Shown: positions 8,241 to 15,141 of the stretch, in pieces
Numbering within the stretch: position 1 is the first letter of the stretch
Layout of the letters: the number at the start of each line of letters is the position of its first letter
From: CADEDV01 sp964437415
GTDB taxonomy: Bacteria; Bacteroidota; Bacteroidia; Chitinophagales; Chitinophagaceae
Direction of reading: 5' to 3'
Length of the DNA: 64,000 bases
Assembly (NCBI GenBank): GCA_964437415.1
Contig: CAYTGN010000006.1
Coordinates: forward strand, 127,232 to 191,231
Notes under the pieces: generated by a model
The model's database searches: none
Told to the model about the DNA's origin: nothing
Seen by the model: the letters and a program-made list of their open reading frames with translations, nothing else
Position numbers and translations under genes: made by a program

Positions 8241-8518
8241 ACATTGATTTTTAAGCTGTCAATAATTGTTTGCAGCTGGTCATCAGGCAAGCGATCAAAT
8301 TCGGTTTCTACCTGTACGGATTGCAGAGTGGGTAAGGCATATTTCAATAATTTTTCAAACAATACTATCCGGTCTTTGGGCTGTAAGCTTTTCCAGTCTT
8401 GTTGTATCTGTTCCCGGTTTTCTTCCAAAAAATTGGTGATCCATTGTCGTAAATCAGTAGTTGCTTTATTCGGTACTCCTTTCGGCCTCCCGTTGGGGTT
8501 ATTTGTATAGCCTTTCAT
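8237..8518 (-). CDS. Small basic protein with NPNGRPKGVPNK N-terminus
   Basis: The 93-residue protein opens with YTNNPNGRPKGVPNKAT, a Gly-Arg-Pro-Lys-Gly stretch like an AT-hook. Such a start is common in phage- and element-encoded proteins, including DUF5681-type proteins and proteins next to terminase genes. The rest is helical and ends in an acidic tail (FDRLPDDQLQTIIDSL). It overlaps the primase-like gene upstream and the small gene downstream by 4 bp each. A DNA-binding or small-terminase-like role is possible but unproven. Confidence 0.65.
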   Translation of the reverse strand: MKGYTNNPNGRPKGVPNKATTDLRQWITNFLEENREQIQQDWKSLQPKDRIVLFEKLLKYALPTLQSVQVETEFDRLPDDQLQTIIDSLKINV

Positions 8519-9693
8519 TTCTGTAAATATTTGTTGTTTTCAAAAAACTGTCTAAGTGCTCTTGTTCTTTCCATGTATGGTAAAAAGGTTTTGTTTCCGT
8601 TATTAGCTTTCAGGGTTGCAATGTGGGATTGTAAAAACAGAGTGCAATCTGTAATGGTAGTGCCCCCGCTTAAAGCAATTGCACCCGCTGGCCATCTTTC
8701 AGAGCCAAAGAAGGTTTCCAGTTCGGTTATTTCATTATTCCAGTTTTCTTTATACTCTCTTACTCTTTTTTCCTGGCTGTGGTTTGCCATTACCGGGGGT
8801 ATCTTAATAACCCTGTCCGGTTCATTAGTTGCTGGTTTTATTTTTTCGGGTTGCTCTATTGCTTTTATTTCGCCTGCTGAAAAATTTTCAAAGGGATATG
8901 AAATGCAGTTGCTTTTTATTTCATTGGCTGGTAATAGGTTTTTATAAACCCAGCTTTCTGCATCCTGCCGGGATATTCCCCGGTAACACAGATAACTGCA
9001 TAAGTGAAATATGTAATTGTGGCCGTTTTCACCGGGTCTGAAACTTCCCGCTTTTTTATCTGCAAACCTTTGGGCATAAAGAAAAATGTCATCAGCTATC
9101 CCGGTTATTCTGTGGGCTGCTTTTCGTTTCACCGGGTTAGTGGAATATTTCTTTAAGGGTATTGCTTCATGGTTAAAATAGCCGTCCGGGTCGTAAGCAT
9201 ACCCCCGTAATGATGAAACTGATTTCGGGGCTTTGTCAATTTGCACCCCCCTTTCTTTAAACCATTGTTCTATAAAAAGAAAATACTGGCAATGCTTTGT
9301 AGGGTCTTCAATAGGGATTAGCGCCCAATACCCTTTTCCGCTTACTGATAAGCCACAATAGGCAATGTTTGAAATATTGCATATCTCTTTTTTAAGATCG
9401 CTGTAATTGCTTATTGCTTCATTGCCTTTCGGGTCAATATCCACCTGAATAAATCCGCTGTGCCGGATCAGGTTCTTTTTTGCCCGGTAGGAAAAAAGTC
9501 CGCTGGGGGTAATGGCTGGCAGGGTAGCCTTTAACCTGTCCCGCTGATCCTTGTCTGCAATATTTCGGATAGCGGCCACCTTTTCAGCATATTTTGTACT
9601 CGTAAGCCATTGCAGCAAATTAACCGGACGGGGGTTGTCCGGGGTGTTATAATCTGCAAAACAGGAAACTTCGGTATCTAAGATTGAGGTCAT
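8515..9693 (-). CDS. Primase-like protein with VirE-N/BT4734-type N-terminal domain
   Basis: The 392-residue protein has an N-terminal region typical of the VirE-N/BT4734-like family, which belongs to the archaeo-eukaryotic primase/PrimPol fold. The metal-binding acidic pair is visible in FIQVDIDPKGN, followed by GLSVSGKGYWALIPI and SLRGYAYDPDGYF. A middle helical segment follows, then a C-terminal module (ELETFFGSERWPAGAI...DCTLFLQSHIA...NNGNKTFLPY) that resembles a small domain seen in other Bacteroidota mobile elements, possibly DUF6965. It probably primes replication of the element together with the ATPase upstream. Start codon lies 60 bp after the ATPase stop, past a hairpin built from GTTTCC repeats. 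Confidence 0.8.
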   Translation of the reverse strand: MTSILDTEVSCFADYNTPDNPRPVNLLQWLTSTKYAEKVAAIRNIADKDQRDRLKATLPAITPSGLFSYRAKKNLIRHSGFIQVDIDPKGNEAISNYSDLKKEICNISNIAYCGLSVSGKGYWALIPIEDPTKHCQYFLFIEQWFKERGVQIDKAPKSVSSLRGYAYDPDGYFNHEAIPLKKYSTNPVKRKAAHRITGIADDIFLYAQRFADKKAGSFRPGENGHNYIFHLCSYLCYRGISRQDAESWVYKNLLPANEIKSNCISYPFENFSAGEIKAIEQPEKIKPATNEPDRVIKIPPVMANHSQEKRVREYKENWNNEITELETFFGSERWPAGAIALSGGTTITDCTLFLQSHIATLKANNGNKTFLPYMERTRALRQFFENNKYLQK

Positions 9694-9798
9694 TTCGCCG
9701 TTTTTTGCGTTTCCCGTTTCCTTTCTCTAAGGGAAGGGAAACAGGAAACGTTTTTAATGGGGTGTTTCCTTGCCGTTTCCTTCGTTTCCATTGGAAAC
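9664..9798. repeat. Cluster of GTTTCC/GGAAAC hexamers with a large hairpin (iteron-like)
   Basis: GTTTCC occurs at 9709, 9716, 9764, 9775 and 9784, and GGAAAC at 9664, 9737, 9744 and 9793 (first base given). CGTTTCCCGTTTCC (9708-9721) pairs with GGAAACAGGAAACG (9737-9750) as a 14-bp stem with one mismatch and a 15-nt loop. The cluster lies at the junction of the RepA-like ATPase and primase-like genes. Regularly repeated short sites beside replication genes suggest iterons of an origin, or an operator. The role is inferred. Confidence 0.6.
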
Positions 9799-10800
9799 GG
9801 TGTTATCCCAGCCACTCTTTTTTGCCTTATCAAATAGCTTTGAAACGCTGCCTTTTGAATGGTAGCCTATTGCATTTGCAATTTGTTCGTAACTATACCC
9901 CTGTTCCTTTAGTTCCTTTGCCTGTTCGTATTTTGCCTTACTGTTATCCGTGTCGGTCTGCTTAACCAGTAGTTCAAATGGCATCCGTTCCCCCGTATTT
10001 GAGAAAACAAAGCTTTGTTCATCAAATTGCAAAACATAGCTTTCTTTTTTGTGGCTGGCAGGTAAATAGTTTCCTTTTACAATACATAAATGCCTTTGTA
10101 AGGGGTTTAGCAGATCAGCCCTTAATTCAATTACCAGCCTCATTTTGGCCTCAAAGCCCTGTCCGCTTAGAAGGTTGTTTTTACTGGGTTCAAAATTTTC
10201 TGTACGCTTTCCGGTGTGGTGTAAAAACAAAATCAAACATTCATGCTTTTGTGCTAATTCCTGAAACGGGTGTAAATAAGTTCTTATCCGCTGGGTGTCT
10301 TTCAGGTCACTTCCATAGGCATCAGCGAAACAGTCAACAATTACAAGGTCTGCTAACTTGTTATGTAAACGCTTGTCCAGTTCGTTGTATAAATCTTGAA
10401 TATCAAACACAAACCGCAATCCTTTTAATAGTTCAGGATTGTATCGCTGTGCTTGCCGGGAAAGTAAATAAGCTGTTTCACGTTCCAGGTCTTCAGTTGA
10501 AACATAAATTACTGAACGGTGCTTTGCATTAATCTGAAAACCTAAAAAGTTGCTTTCACCGGTAACAATGGCAATGGCTAATTGCCGCAGTATTGAACTT
10601 TTACCCGTGTCTGAACTGCCAGCCAAACAAGCTAAACCAGTTTGTTGTAAGAAAGGATCAACAAGGGTTGGTATTTCCATTACTTTAGTTAGCAATAGTT
10701 TTTCACCGGTGATTTCTGTTTTCTGCATTATCCCGTTTCCCGGTTCATTCATATCTGCACCGTCCTGAATGTGGACGGTTCTTATTTGTCCGTCCTTCAT
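9754..10800 (-). CDS. RepA/DnaB-like AAA ATPase (AAA_25 type), element replication helicase
   Basis: This RecA-fold ATPase has Walker A GSSDTGKSS (within LAGSSDTGKSSILRQLA), Walker B LVIVDCFAD and an LFLHHTGK motif, the pattern of RepA-like hexameric helicases of plasmids and integrative elements. After the ATPase core, the C-terminus carries a helix-turn-helix-like stretch (LKEQGYSYEQIANAIGYHSK). The frame extends upstream to 10944, but the ATG at 10800 gives an ATGA overlap with the preceding gene and begins just ahead of the conserved part, giving 348 residues. It should unwind DNA for replication of the element with the primase-like protein downstream. Confidence 0.85.
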   Translation of the reverse strand: MKDGQIRTVHIQDGADMNEPGNGIMQKTEITGEKLLLTKVMEIPTLVDPFLQQTGLACLAGSSDTGKSSILRQLAIAIVTGESNFLGFQINAKHRSVIYVSTEDLERETAYLLSRQAQRYNPELLKGLRFVFDIQDLYNELDKRLHNKLADLVIVDCFADAYGSDLKDTQRIRTYLHPFQELAQKHECLILFLHHTGKRTENFEPSKNNLLSGQGFEAKMRLVIELRADLLNPLQRHLCIVKGNYLPASHKKESYVLQFDEQSFVFSNTGERMPFELLVKQTDTDNSKAKYEQAKELKEQGYSYEQIANAIGYHSKGSVSKLFDKAKKSGWDNTVSNGNEGNGKETPH

Positions 10801-11084
10801 TTGAATAAATTTAGCTGTGAGTGAATAGGGAATAAATCCGGGTTGGTGGTCAGGTATGCAGCCCGGTGCTTTGTGATCTTGCAAAGCCCCTTTTTGATTT
10901 CTGCTAACCGTCCGGCTTTTTCCAGTTCTCTTTTGTGGCGGCAAAGGTTTGGCCGGTGAATGTGCAAGGCAGCGGCAACCATTGAGGCTGTGGCCGTATG
11001 TTTTTGCAGGTAGATAAATACCCGCTGCAATTCGCTATTTTTGCCTTGCAAAGATTTTCCTGGGGTGTTAAAATGCTTTCTCAT
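10797..11084 (-). CDS. Small HTH DNA-binding protein of the element
   Basis: The 95-residue basic protein contains a helix-turn-helix-like stretch, VFIYLQKHTATASMVAAALH followed by IHRPNLCRHKRELEKAGRL, like the first helices of winged-helix proteins. Its start overlaps the excisionase-like gene by 4 bp and its stop overlaps the ATPase start by 4 bp, so the three are translationally coupled. It could regulate the operon or help load the helicase at an origin. No specific family is recognised. Confidence 0.65.
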   Translation of the reverse strand: MRKHFNTPGKSLQGKNSELQRVFIYLQKHTATASMVAAALHIHRPNLCRHKRELEKAGRLAEIKKGLCKITKHRAAYLTTNPDLFPIHSQLNLFK

Positions 11085-11362
11085 TTTTTCACCCCCTTTT
11101 TATTTTCTAAGGTTTCAATAACTTTCGGCCAATTGTAGCGGATAGATGAACCAATACGAAAAGAGGGAATAACCCCTTTTTTCTCCCAGCGTATGCAGGT
11201 GGGTTCGGTAATGTTTAGCCGTTTGCATAGCTCTGCCCTGTCTATGACCTCAGTTACCAATTTCTGAGGAATAGTTTGTTCGGTAAAAACCCTTCTAAGG
11301 CTATTCTCAACTAATATTTCAAACTCATTGAGAGGTAAAGGCGATAGCATTATTTCTTTCAT
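11081..11362 (-). CDS. Excisionase-like HTH protein (MerR/HTH_17 type)
   Basis: The 93-residue protein carries VIDRAELCKRLNITEPTCIR then WEKKGVIPSFRIGSSIRY. This is the HTH_17/excisionase pattern of a helix-turn-helix followed by a wing that reads G-x-I-P-x-x-x-x-G. Such proteins direct excision by bending att-site DNA or regulate element genes. It is the first gene of the replication operon. A perfect 14-bp inverted repeat lies upstream at 11409-11441 and is the likely operator. Confidence 0.8.
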   Translation of the reverse strand: MKEIMLSPLPLNEFEILVENSLRRVFTEQTIPQKLVTEVIDRAELCKRLNITEPTCIRWEKKGVIPSFRIGSSIRYNWPKVIETLENKKGVKK

Positions 11363-11408
11363 TGTCTAAAATTTGACAATAAAAAAATGCATCTTTTTTC
11401 ACCTCTAA

Positions 11409-11441
11409 TTGCACAAATTGCAACTTGTGCAATTTGTGCAA
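11409..11441. promoter_or_regulatory. Inverted-repeat operator candidate upstream of the excisionase-like gene
   Basis: TTGCACAAATTGCA (11409-11422) and TGCAATTTGTGCAA (11428-11441) are perfect inverted copies with a 5-bp spacer. A further TTGTGCAA sits at 11425-11432, so there are three related octamers. The site is about 47 bp upstream of the operon start and immediately past the stop of the 11443-12255 gene. It is a plausible binding site for one of the element's HTH proteins. Confidence 0.6.
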
Positions 11442-11442
11442 T

Positions 11443-12255
11443 TTATTTAAGTAGGCTCGAAGAAAATTGTTTTATGAATGAAAACTCCGACCGGGCACTA
11501 TTTGTTTTTTCCTTTGTGTTTATTGTTCTAATACCAATTTCAATATTAAAACCTTTTTTTGCAAGTAGCTGTATTTGCTGTGGGGAAGGCATCTGGTCAC
11601 ATTTGAAATAATGGTTATAATACAAATGGTATAGAAGTGCAACAACTTTTGTTTTGTGGCCTTTTTCTTTATTAATCCATTCGTATGATTTTTCATCAAT
11701 TAGTTTATCCTTTACCAATTGATCCATAATTTTGGTGTAGGCCTCATCGGAAATAAATATATCTTTTAGTGACTGATATATTTTTTGATTCTCGCTTTTC
11801 TTTTTCGTTCTATTGGCAACAAGTTTTTCTAACTTATTAATTTCATCTGTTATTTTCTCTTTTCGAATTTTGGCACAAGCAAAATTTATGTGGCTTTCAA
11901 TGTATTCAATATCATCAAAGGAAATATGACCTGCATACTTTCCGGCAGTTAAATAATATAAGGGTATAGATTGTCTAAAGTTTTCAATTGCCGGCTTTTC
12001 AGCTTCAACTTTTTCGCCTTTAGCTATTTGCTGCGCCTCATACTGATACCATAAATTAAGCTGATTATAATAGTGTTTTTCAGATTGCTGTTTCAGTTGG
12101 GTAATAATCCCCTGCATATTCCGATTAGCTTCATCAAGGCTATAAAATTCACTTTCCAATTTTTTTAACTCCCTATAGAAATAATCGGATAAATGGCCTG
12201 TTGTATCATTTATCCACCCTTCAATAATTATCATCTTGTAATTGATAGTCGCCAT
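11443..12255 (-). CDS. Unknown element protein downstream of the integrase
   Basis: The 270-residue protein is charged and largely helical, with Lys/Glu-rich coiled-coil-like stretches near residues 26-85 and 128-170. A C-terminal part reads KGHKTKVVALLYHLYYNHYF and later FNIEIGIRTINTKE. That layout is vaguely like the C-terminus of RteC-type regulators of Bacteroides conjugative transposons, but the similarity is too weak for a call. The start lies 1 bp beyond the integrase stop, so the two genes are cotranscribed. A role in controlling integration or excision is possible. Confidence 0.65.
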   Translation of the reverse strand: MATINYKMIIIEGWINDTTGHLSDYFYRELKKLESEFYSLDEANRNMQGIITQLKQQSEKHYYNQLNLWYQYEAQQIAKGEKVEAEKPAIENFRQSIPLYYLTAGKYAGHISFDDIEYIESHINFACAKIRKEKITDEINKLEKLVANRTKKKSENQKIYQSLKDIFISDEAYTKIMDQLVKDKLIDEKSYEWINKEKGHKTKVVALLYHLYYNHYFKCDQMPSPQQIQLLAKKGFNIEIGIRTINTKEKTNSARSEFSFIKQFSSSLLK

Positions 12256-12256
12256 A

Positions 12257-13600
12257 TCAAATTGCTTTTAACTTTACTGTACTTAATTCGCCGCCCCATG
12301 CTTTCAGCATTACGGTTTTCTTTCGTTGCTCTGTCACCTTCACATATCTTTTAAAACTTTGGTAGTCCCGGTGGCCTGTTATGGTCATTACTTCCTCTGC
12401 ACTCATTCCTTTTTCAAGTGAAAGGGTGGCAAACGTTTTCCGGCCTGTATGCACTCCGATCAGTTCATATTTAGGGTAGGTAATGGCTTCCCGCTTAGTT
12501 CCCCTGAAACGGACTATTTCAACCGGTTCTGTTATCCCGGCCAGCTTGCACAATTCTTTTACATAATCGTTTAGCTTTTGATTGCTGATAACGGGCAATG
12601 GCCTGTGCAGGGCTTCGTATTTTGCCAATATCGCTTTTGAAAACGAGGTGAGTGGTATACTTAAAGGTTCTTTTGTTTTCTTAACAGTTAGCCTTATTTC
12701 ATCTGCCTTAATATGTTCCCGTTTCAGTTGTGCAAGGTCTGAATATCGTAAACCGGTAGTACAGGCAAAGCAAAAAACGTCCCGAACCTGGGCTAACTTT
12801 TTATTACCGGAAAGATCAAGATAATACAGGGCTTCAAATTCATCATTTGTCAGGGCAATTACTTCAAGGGTTTCCTTTTTTATCTTAAAGTCCCTGTATT
12901 TTTCAGATACGCTTATTCCTTCTTTTTTTGCGTAACTTAAAAAAGTTTTTACGGTACTTAATTGCTTTGCTATTGTGGTATTGTTGAGTAGGGGAATTTC
13001 TTTGCCCTCAATCGTTTTGGTAAGGCTTAACAGGTAGTTTTGAAATGACTGGAAAAAGGAATAATCTATTTTATCAAAACTTACCTTTCTTTTTGTGTCC
13101 CGCTGATAGTCCTGTAAATGTTTTTTCAATGCTTTGTAAACCGATAAACTCCCGGCTTCTCTTGTGGCTTTATGGTCATTGATATACTTGTCTATGTAAT
13201 CAAACAGGATATTGCTGGGGGCTTCTTTTTTTGTGGTGGGTGTTTTTTCTGCTTTCAGCTTTTCAATTACCATTTCAGCGGAATAAACAACCTTATCCAA
13301 TTCATAACGCTTTTCAATGGCTTTGATTTTCTTAGCCAGGTCGTCAAAGTCGCTATTGATCTCACTTGCTTCGCTGGCTGTTAAAAACAGGTTGTAGTTA
13401 ATGGCCGGGTATAGCTTTTTAGCTGTCCGTTTGTCCAAATAAACGGCTTGCTGTTCTTTTTTATCCCAGCTTTCAGGGAGCATCTTTTGCCCGGTATTGT
13501 AGTATTTACGCTGCCCACTTATTTGGTAGATCAGCCTTACCGGGGCTTTACCGTCCTTATCTGACTTCGTGGTATGAAGTTCAAAACGAATTGTACCCAT
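12257..13600 (-). CDS. int: Tyrosine recombinase (integrase) of the element
   Basis: The 447-residue protein has the Bacteroidota integrase layout: an N-terminal arm-binding domain (RFELHTTKSDKDGKAPVRLI), a SAM-like core-binding domain (about 145-245) and a catalytic domain. Catalytic residues are Arg in TTGLRYSDL, Lys in VKKTKEP, HTGR in GVHTGRKTFAT, His in TGHRDYQSF and the nucleophile Tyr in KRYVKV. It should recombine attL and attR at 6437 and 13785. It starts 184 bp from attR, the usual position for a tRNA-targeting integrase. The leader resembles that of the next gene. Confidence 0.96.
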   Translation of the reverse strand: MGTIRFELHTTKSDKDGKAPVRLIYQISGQRKYYNTGQKMLPESWDKKEQQAVYLDKRTAKKLYPAINYNLFLTASEASEINSDFDDLAKKIKAIEKRYELDKVVYSAEMVIEKLKAEKTPTTKKEAPSNILFDYIDKYINDHKATREAGSLSVYKALKKHLQDYQRDTKRKVSFDKIDYSFFQSFQNYLLSLTKTIEGKEIPLLNNTTIAKQLSTVKTFLSYAKKEGISVSEKYRDFKIKKETLEVIALTNDEFEALYYLDLSGNKKLAQVRDVFCFACTTGLRYSDLAQLKREHIKADEIRLTVKKTKEPLSIPLTSFSKAILAKYEALHRPLPVISNQKLNDYVKELCKLAGITEPVEIVRFRGTKREAITYPKYELIGVHTGRKTFATLSLEKGMSAEEVMTITGHRDYQSFKRYVKVTEQRKKTVMLKAWGGELSTVKLKAI

Positions 13601-13648
13601 ATCTTTTTGCTTTTAACTTGCTTCAAAGATACCAGCAAAAAAGAAAGG

Positions 13649-13664
13649 GGGGCAAATAGGGGGG
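13649..13664 (+). repeat. Right-end copy of GGGGCAAATAGGNGGG
   Basis: GGGGCAAATAGGGGGG matches the left-end copy at 6521-6536 in 15 of 16 positions and in the same orientation. It is inside the integrase leader, between int and attR. The neighbouring sequence also carries two TTTTGTCC repeats (13685-13692 and 13695-13702). Integrase arm binding or autoregulation is inferred. Confidence 0.6.
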
Positions 13665-13784
13665 CAATTTTTTTGAACATTCCGTTTTGTCCGGTTTTGT
13701 CCATTTTTGTAAATCCCCCAATGAGAAAGGAAAATTGCAGTTGAAAAACTAAATTGAATTTATCCGAAAAAACAAAGGTTAAAG

Positions 13785-13801
13785 TCCCTCAGTCTCCGCT
13801 T
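13785..13801 (+). other. attR: right copy of the 17-bp attachment repeat
   Basis: TCCCTCAGTCTCCGCTT is identical to 6437-6453. Identity stops at 13784 and 13802. Only the tRNA 3' end is present here, not a second tRNA gene. Confidence 0.93.
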
Positions 13802-13803
13802 TG

Positions 13804-13829
13804 ATCCCGCAAACAGGCGGGATTTTTTT
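13804..13829 (+). terminator. Original tRNA-Ser terminator displaced by the element
   Basis: ATCCCGC (13804-13810) pairs with GCGGGAT (13817-13823) around a 6-nt loop, followed by TTTTTT. It begins 2 bp after attR. If the element is removed, the terminator would sit a few bases beyond tRNA-Ser, so it is most simply the native tRNA terminator. Confidence 0.85.
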
Positions 13830-14286
13830 ACCAGTTATTGGCATGGTCGGCATTCAGCCTTTCCGACACATCAACTGGCTGGTGATGTTCCCATTCAGGA
13901 TCATATTTTACAAACCAGGATATCCAGAGGCTGCGGCTCAGCCGCATCAGCCAGGGCTGAAGCAAGATCAAAAAAATTGCATTAAAGCCCAGCCAATAAA
14001 AGAAACGGTTGTCATTTACGGACAATCCAATAATAACCCACCAGGCAATTAATGTAGCCACACTCAATGCTACCGTTAAAACATAACTCACATAGCTGGT
14101 GCCATAGTAAAAACCTACTTCTATTTCCGTAGCCTGTCCGCAAACAGGACAGGTTTTGTTCATCAGCATGTTCTTTTTCATACTGATGCTTACCGGGTGC
14201 TGAAATAGTTTGCCTTCTCGACAACGGGGACAACGACAGCTTAATGCTGAAGTAATGTATCCGCGATGTACCTTATGTTCACTCAT
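13828..14286 (-). CDS. DUF983 family membrane protein
   Basis: The 152-residue protein has two zinc-ribbon-like CxxC pairs (SCRCPRCREG and KTCPVCG) and then two hydrophobic helices, the layout of the DUF983 family. Function of the family is unknown. Its start overlaps the stop of the thioredoxin gene upstream by 4 bp, so it is the last gene of an operon that begins at a sulfur-type promoter (15052-15095). A link to thiol chemistry is therefore inferred from context. Confidence 0.85.
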   Translation of the reverse strand: MSEHKVHRGYITSALSCRCPRCREGKLFQHPVSISMKKNMLMNKTCPVCGQATEIEVGFYYGTSYVSYVLTVALSVATLIAWWVIIGLSVNDNRFFYWLGFNAIFLILLQPWLMRLSRSLWISWFVKYDPEWEHHQPVDVSERLNADHANNW

Positions 14287-14609
14287 GAATTGCTGTTTAT
14301 ATGCTGTTCAATTATTTTTTCCAGCGAACGGGCCTGCATCAATCCTGATTGCCGCCAGAGTTGTTTGCCATTTTGAAACAGGATCAGTGTGGGCACACTT
14401 TGCACGGTAAATGCATTGGCGGCCTCGGGGCTTTTATCAATATCCACTTTGATGATGCGGAGTTTTTCTGCCATCCTTTTGTGCAGTTCTTCCAGTTCTG
14501 GTTTCATCATTTTGCAGGGACCACACCATTCTGCAGTGAAATCAACCAGCACAGCTGTGCTGCCTTGTATAAGTTGGCTGAAACTTTCCCGTTTATTTTC
14601 CGTTGTCAT
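14283..14609 (-). CDS. Thioredoxin
   Basis: The 108-residue protein has the thioredoxin fold with active site WCGPCK in DFTAEWCGPCKMMKPEL, and the cis-Pro motif VQSVPTLILF. No signal peptide is seen, so it acts in the cytoplasm as a disulfide/persulfide reductant. Its start lies inside the 3' end of the DUF6132-like gene upstream, and it overlaps the DUF983 gene downstream. In this cluster it probably reduces persulfides formed by sulfide oxidation. Confidence 0.93.
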   Translation of the reverse strand: MTTENKRESFSQLIQGSTAVLVDFTAEWCGPCKMMKPELEELHKRMAEKLRIIKVDIDKSPEAANAFTVQSVPTLILFQNGKQLWRQSGLMQARSLEKIIEQHINSNS

Positions 14610-14802
14610 TCTTTTGTTTTTTGAACAAGCTAAAAAAAAGGCCTCCCATCAATGCGCCATACCCGGTGCTGTTATGCCATTGAGAAGTGATGCGGCAGGT
14701 TCCACTGTTGCAACCAATTTGTTGCCAATACAGAAATCCTGCTGCTGCGCCAATGATCACTCCGGCTATTAATAGTTTATTATTTACGATCCAGTTCTTC
14801 AT
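14593..14802 (-). CDS. Small membrane protein (DUF6132-like)
   Basis: The 69-residue protein has two hydrophobic segments separated by a Cys-containing loop, YWQQIGCNSGTCRITSQWHN, then YGALMGGLFFSLF. The GCxSGTC...S...YGA pattern matches a small family I know as DUF6132, common in Bacteroidota. The function is unknown; the conserved Cys pair fits a thiol-related role. It overlaps its neighbours on both sides, as expected in a tight operon. Confidence 0.75.
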   Translation of the reverse strand: MKNWIVNNKLLIAGVIIGAAAGFLYWQQIGCNSGTCRITSQWHNSTGYGALMGGLFFSLFKKQKNDNGK

Positions 14803-15034
14803 AGTTCACATTTTCGGGTGTTGAATCGTTGGTTTTTTTGGTTTCGGTGCCGCAACTTCCCGTCATACAGCAAACTCCATCCGTCAATAAAGAAAAAAGA
14901 AGTAAAACACTTCCTGCAATCATTCCACCGGTATGACCGGATGTTATGGAAGTGTACAAAATTAAGCCACCCAGGCCAACTCTTATCACTTTTAACATTG
15001 TCCAGCCGCTTTTCAGTCTTTCTATAAGTTCCAT
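14780..15034 (-). CDS. Small membrane protein, first gene of a sulfur-promoter operon
   Basis: The 84-residue protein begins MELIERLKSGWTMLKVIRVG and has two hydrophobic helices, the second ending with TDGVCCMTGSCG. It resembles small DUF2892/YgaP-type inner-membrane proteins that accompany rhodaneses, but this assignment is tentative. A longer frame to 15088 exists; the ATG at 15034 is chosen because the promoter palindrome and -7 element at 15052-15095 would otherwise lie within the gene. Four coupled genes follow. Confidence 0.7.
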   Translation of the reverse strand: MELIERLKSGWTMLKVIRVGLGGLILYTSITSGHTGGMIAGSVLLLFSLLTDGVCCMTGSCGTETKKTNDSTPENVNYEELDRK

Positions 15035-15051
15035 ATGAATTCTTTTTAAGA

Positions 15052-15095
15052 CAAAGCTCTTATGTTGCTGTAACAAACACAGTGACAATAGTTAC
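15052..15095 (-). promoter_or_regulatory. Sulfur-regulon promoter, operon 15034-13828
   Basis: Read on the minus strand, the palindrome GTAACTATTGTCAC (15095-15082) is followed after exactly 22 bp by GAGCTTTG (15059-15052), a 7-of-8 match to TAnnTTTG. The gene start is 17 bp further on. Confidence 0.75.
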
Positions 15096-15141
15096 ATTAA
15101 AGCAGCCACCGGGGCAGCCGTTCCGGTTCATCACATTGCAT

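Larger units (their letters stand above)
6454..13801. mobile_element. 7.35-kb integrative element in tRNA-Ser(GGA)
   Basis: The element is bounded by 17-bp direct repeats and contains a tyrosine integrase next to attR, an excisionase-like HTH protein, a second HTH protein, a RepA/DnaB-like ATPase, a primase-like protein, three small ORFs, a beta-barrel-like protein and a SHOCT protein. No relaxase, coupling protein, capsid or tail gene is seen. It could therefore be a minimal mobilisable element resembling the replication module of Bacteroides NBU elements, a phage satellite, or a degraded prophage. The tRNA terminator now lies just beyond attR, which supports insertion rather than ancestral order. 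Confidence 0.93.

Noticed and set aside
9978..10532. Plus-strand open frame of 184 codons within the element
   Set aside because: It is antisense to the RepA-like ATPase gene, whose Walker motifs are clear.
13785..13801. Second tRNA-Ser gene or tRNA pseudogene at the right end of the element
   Set aside because: Only 17 bases of the 3' end are present. They are the attR copy of the integration repeat.
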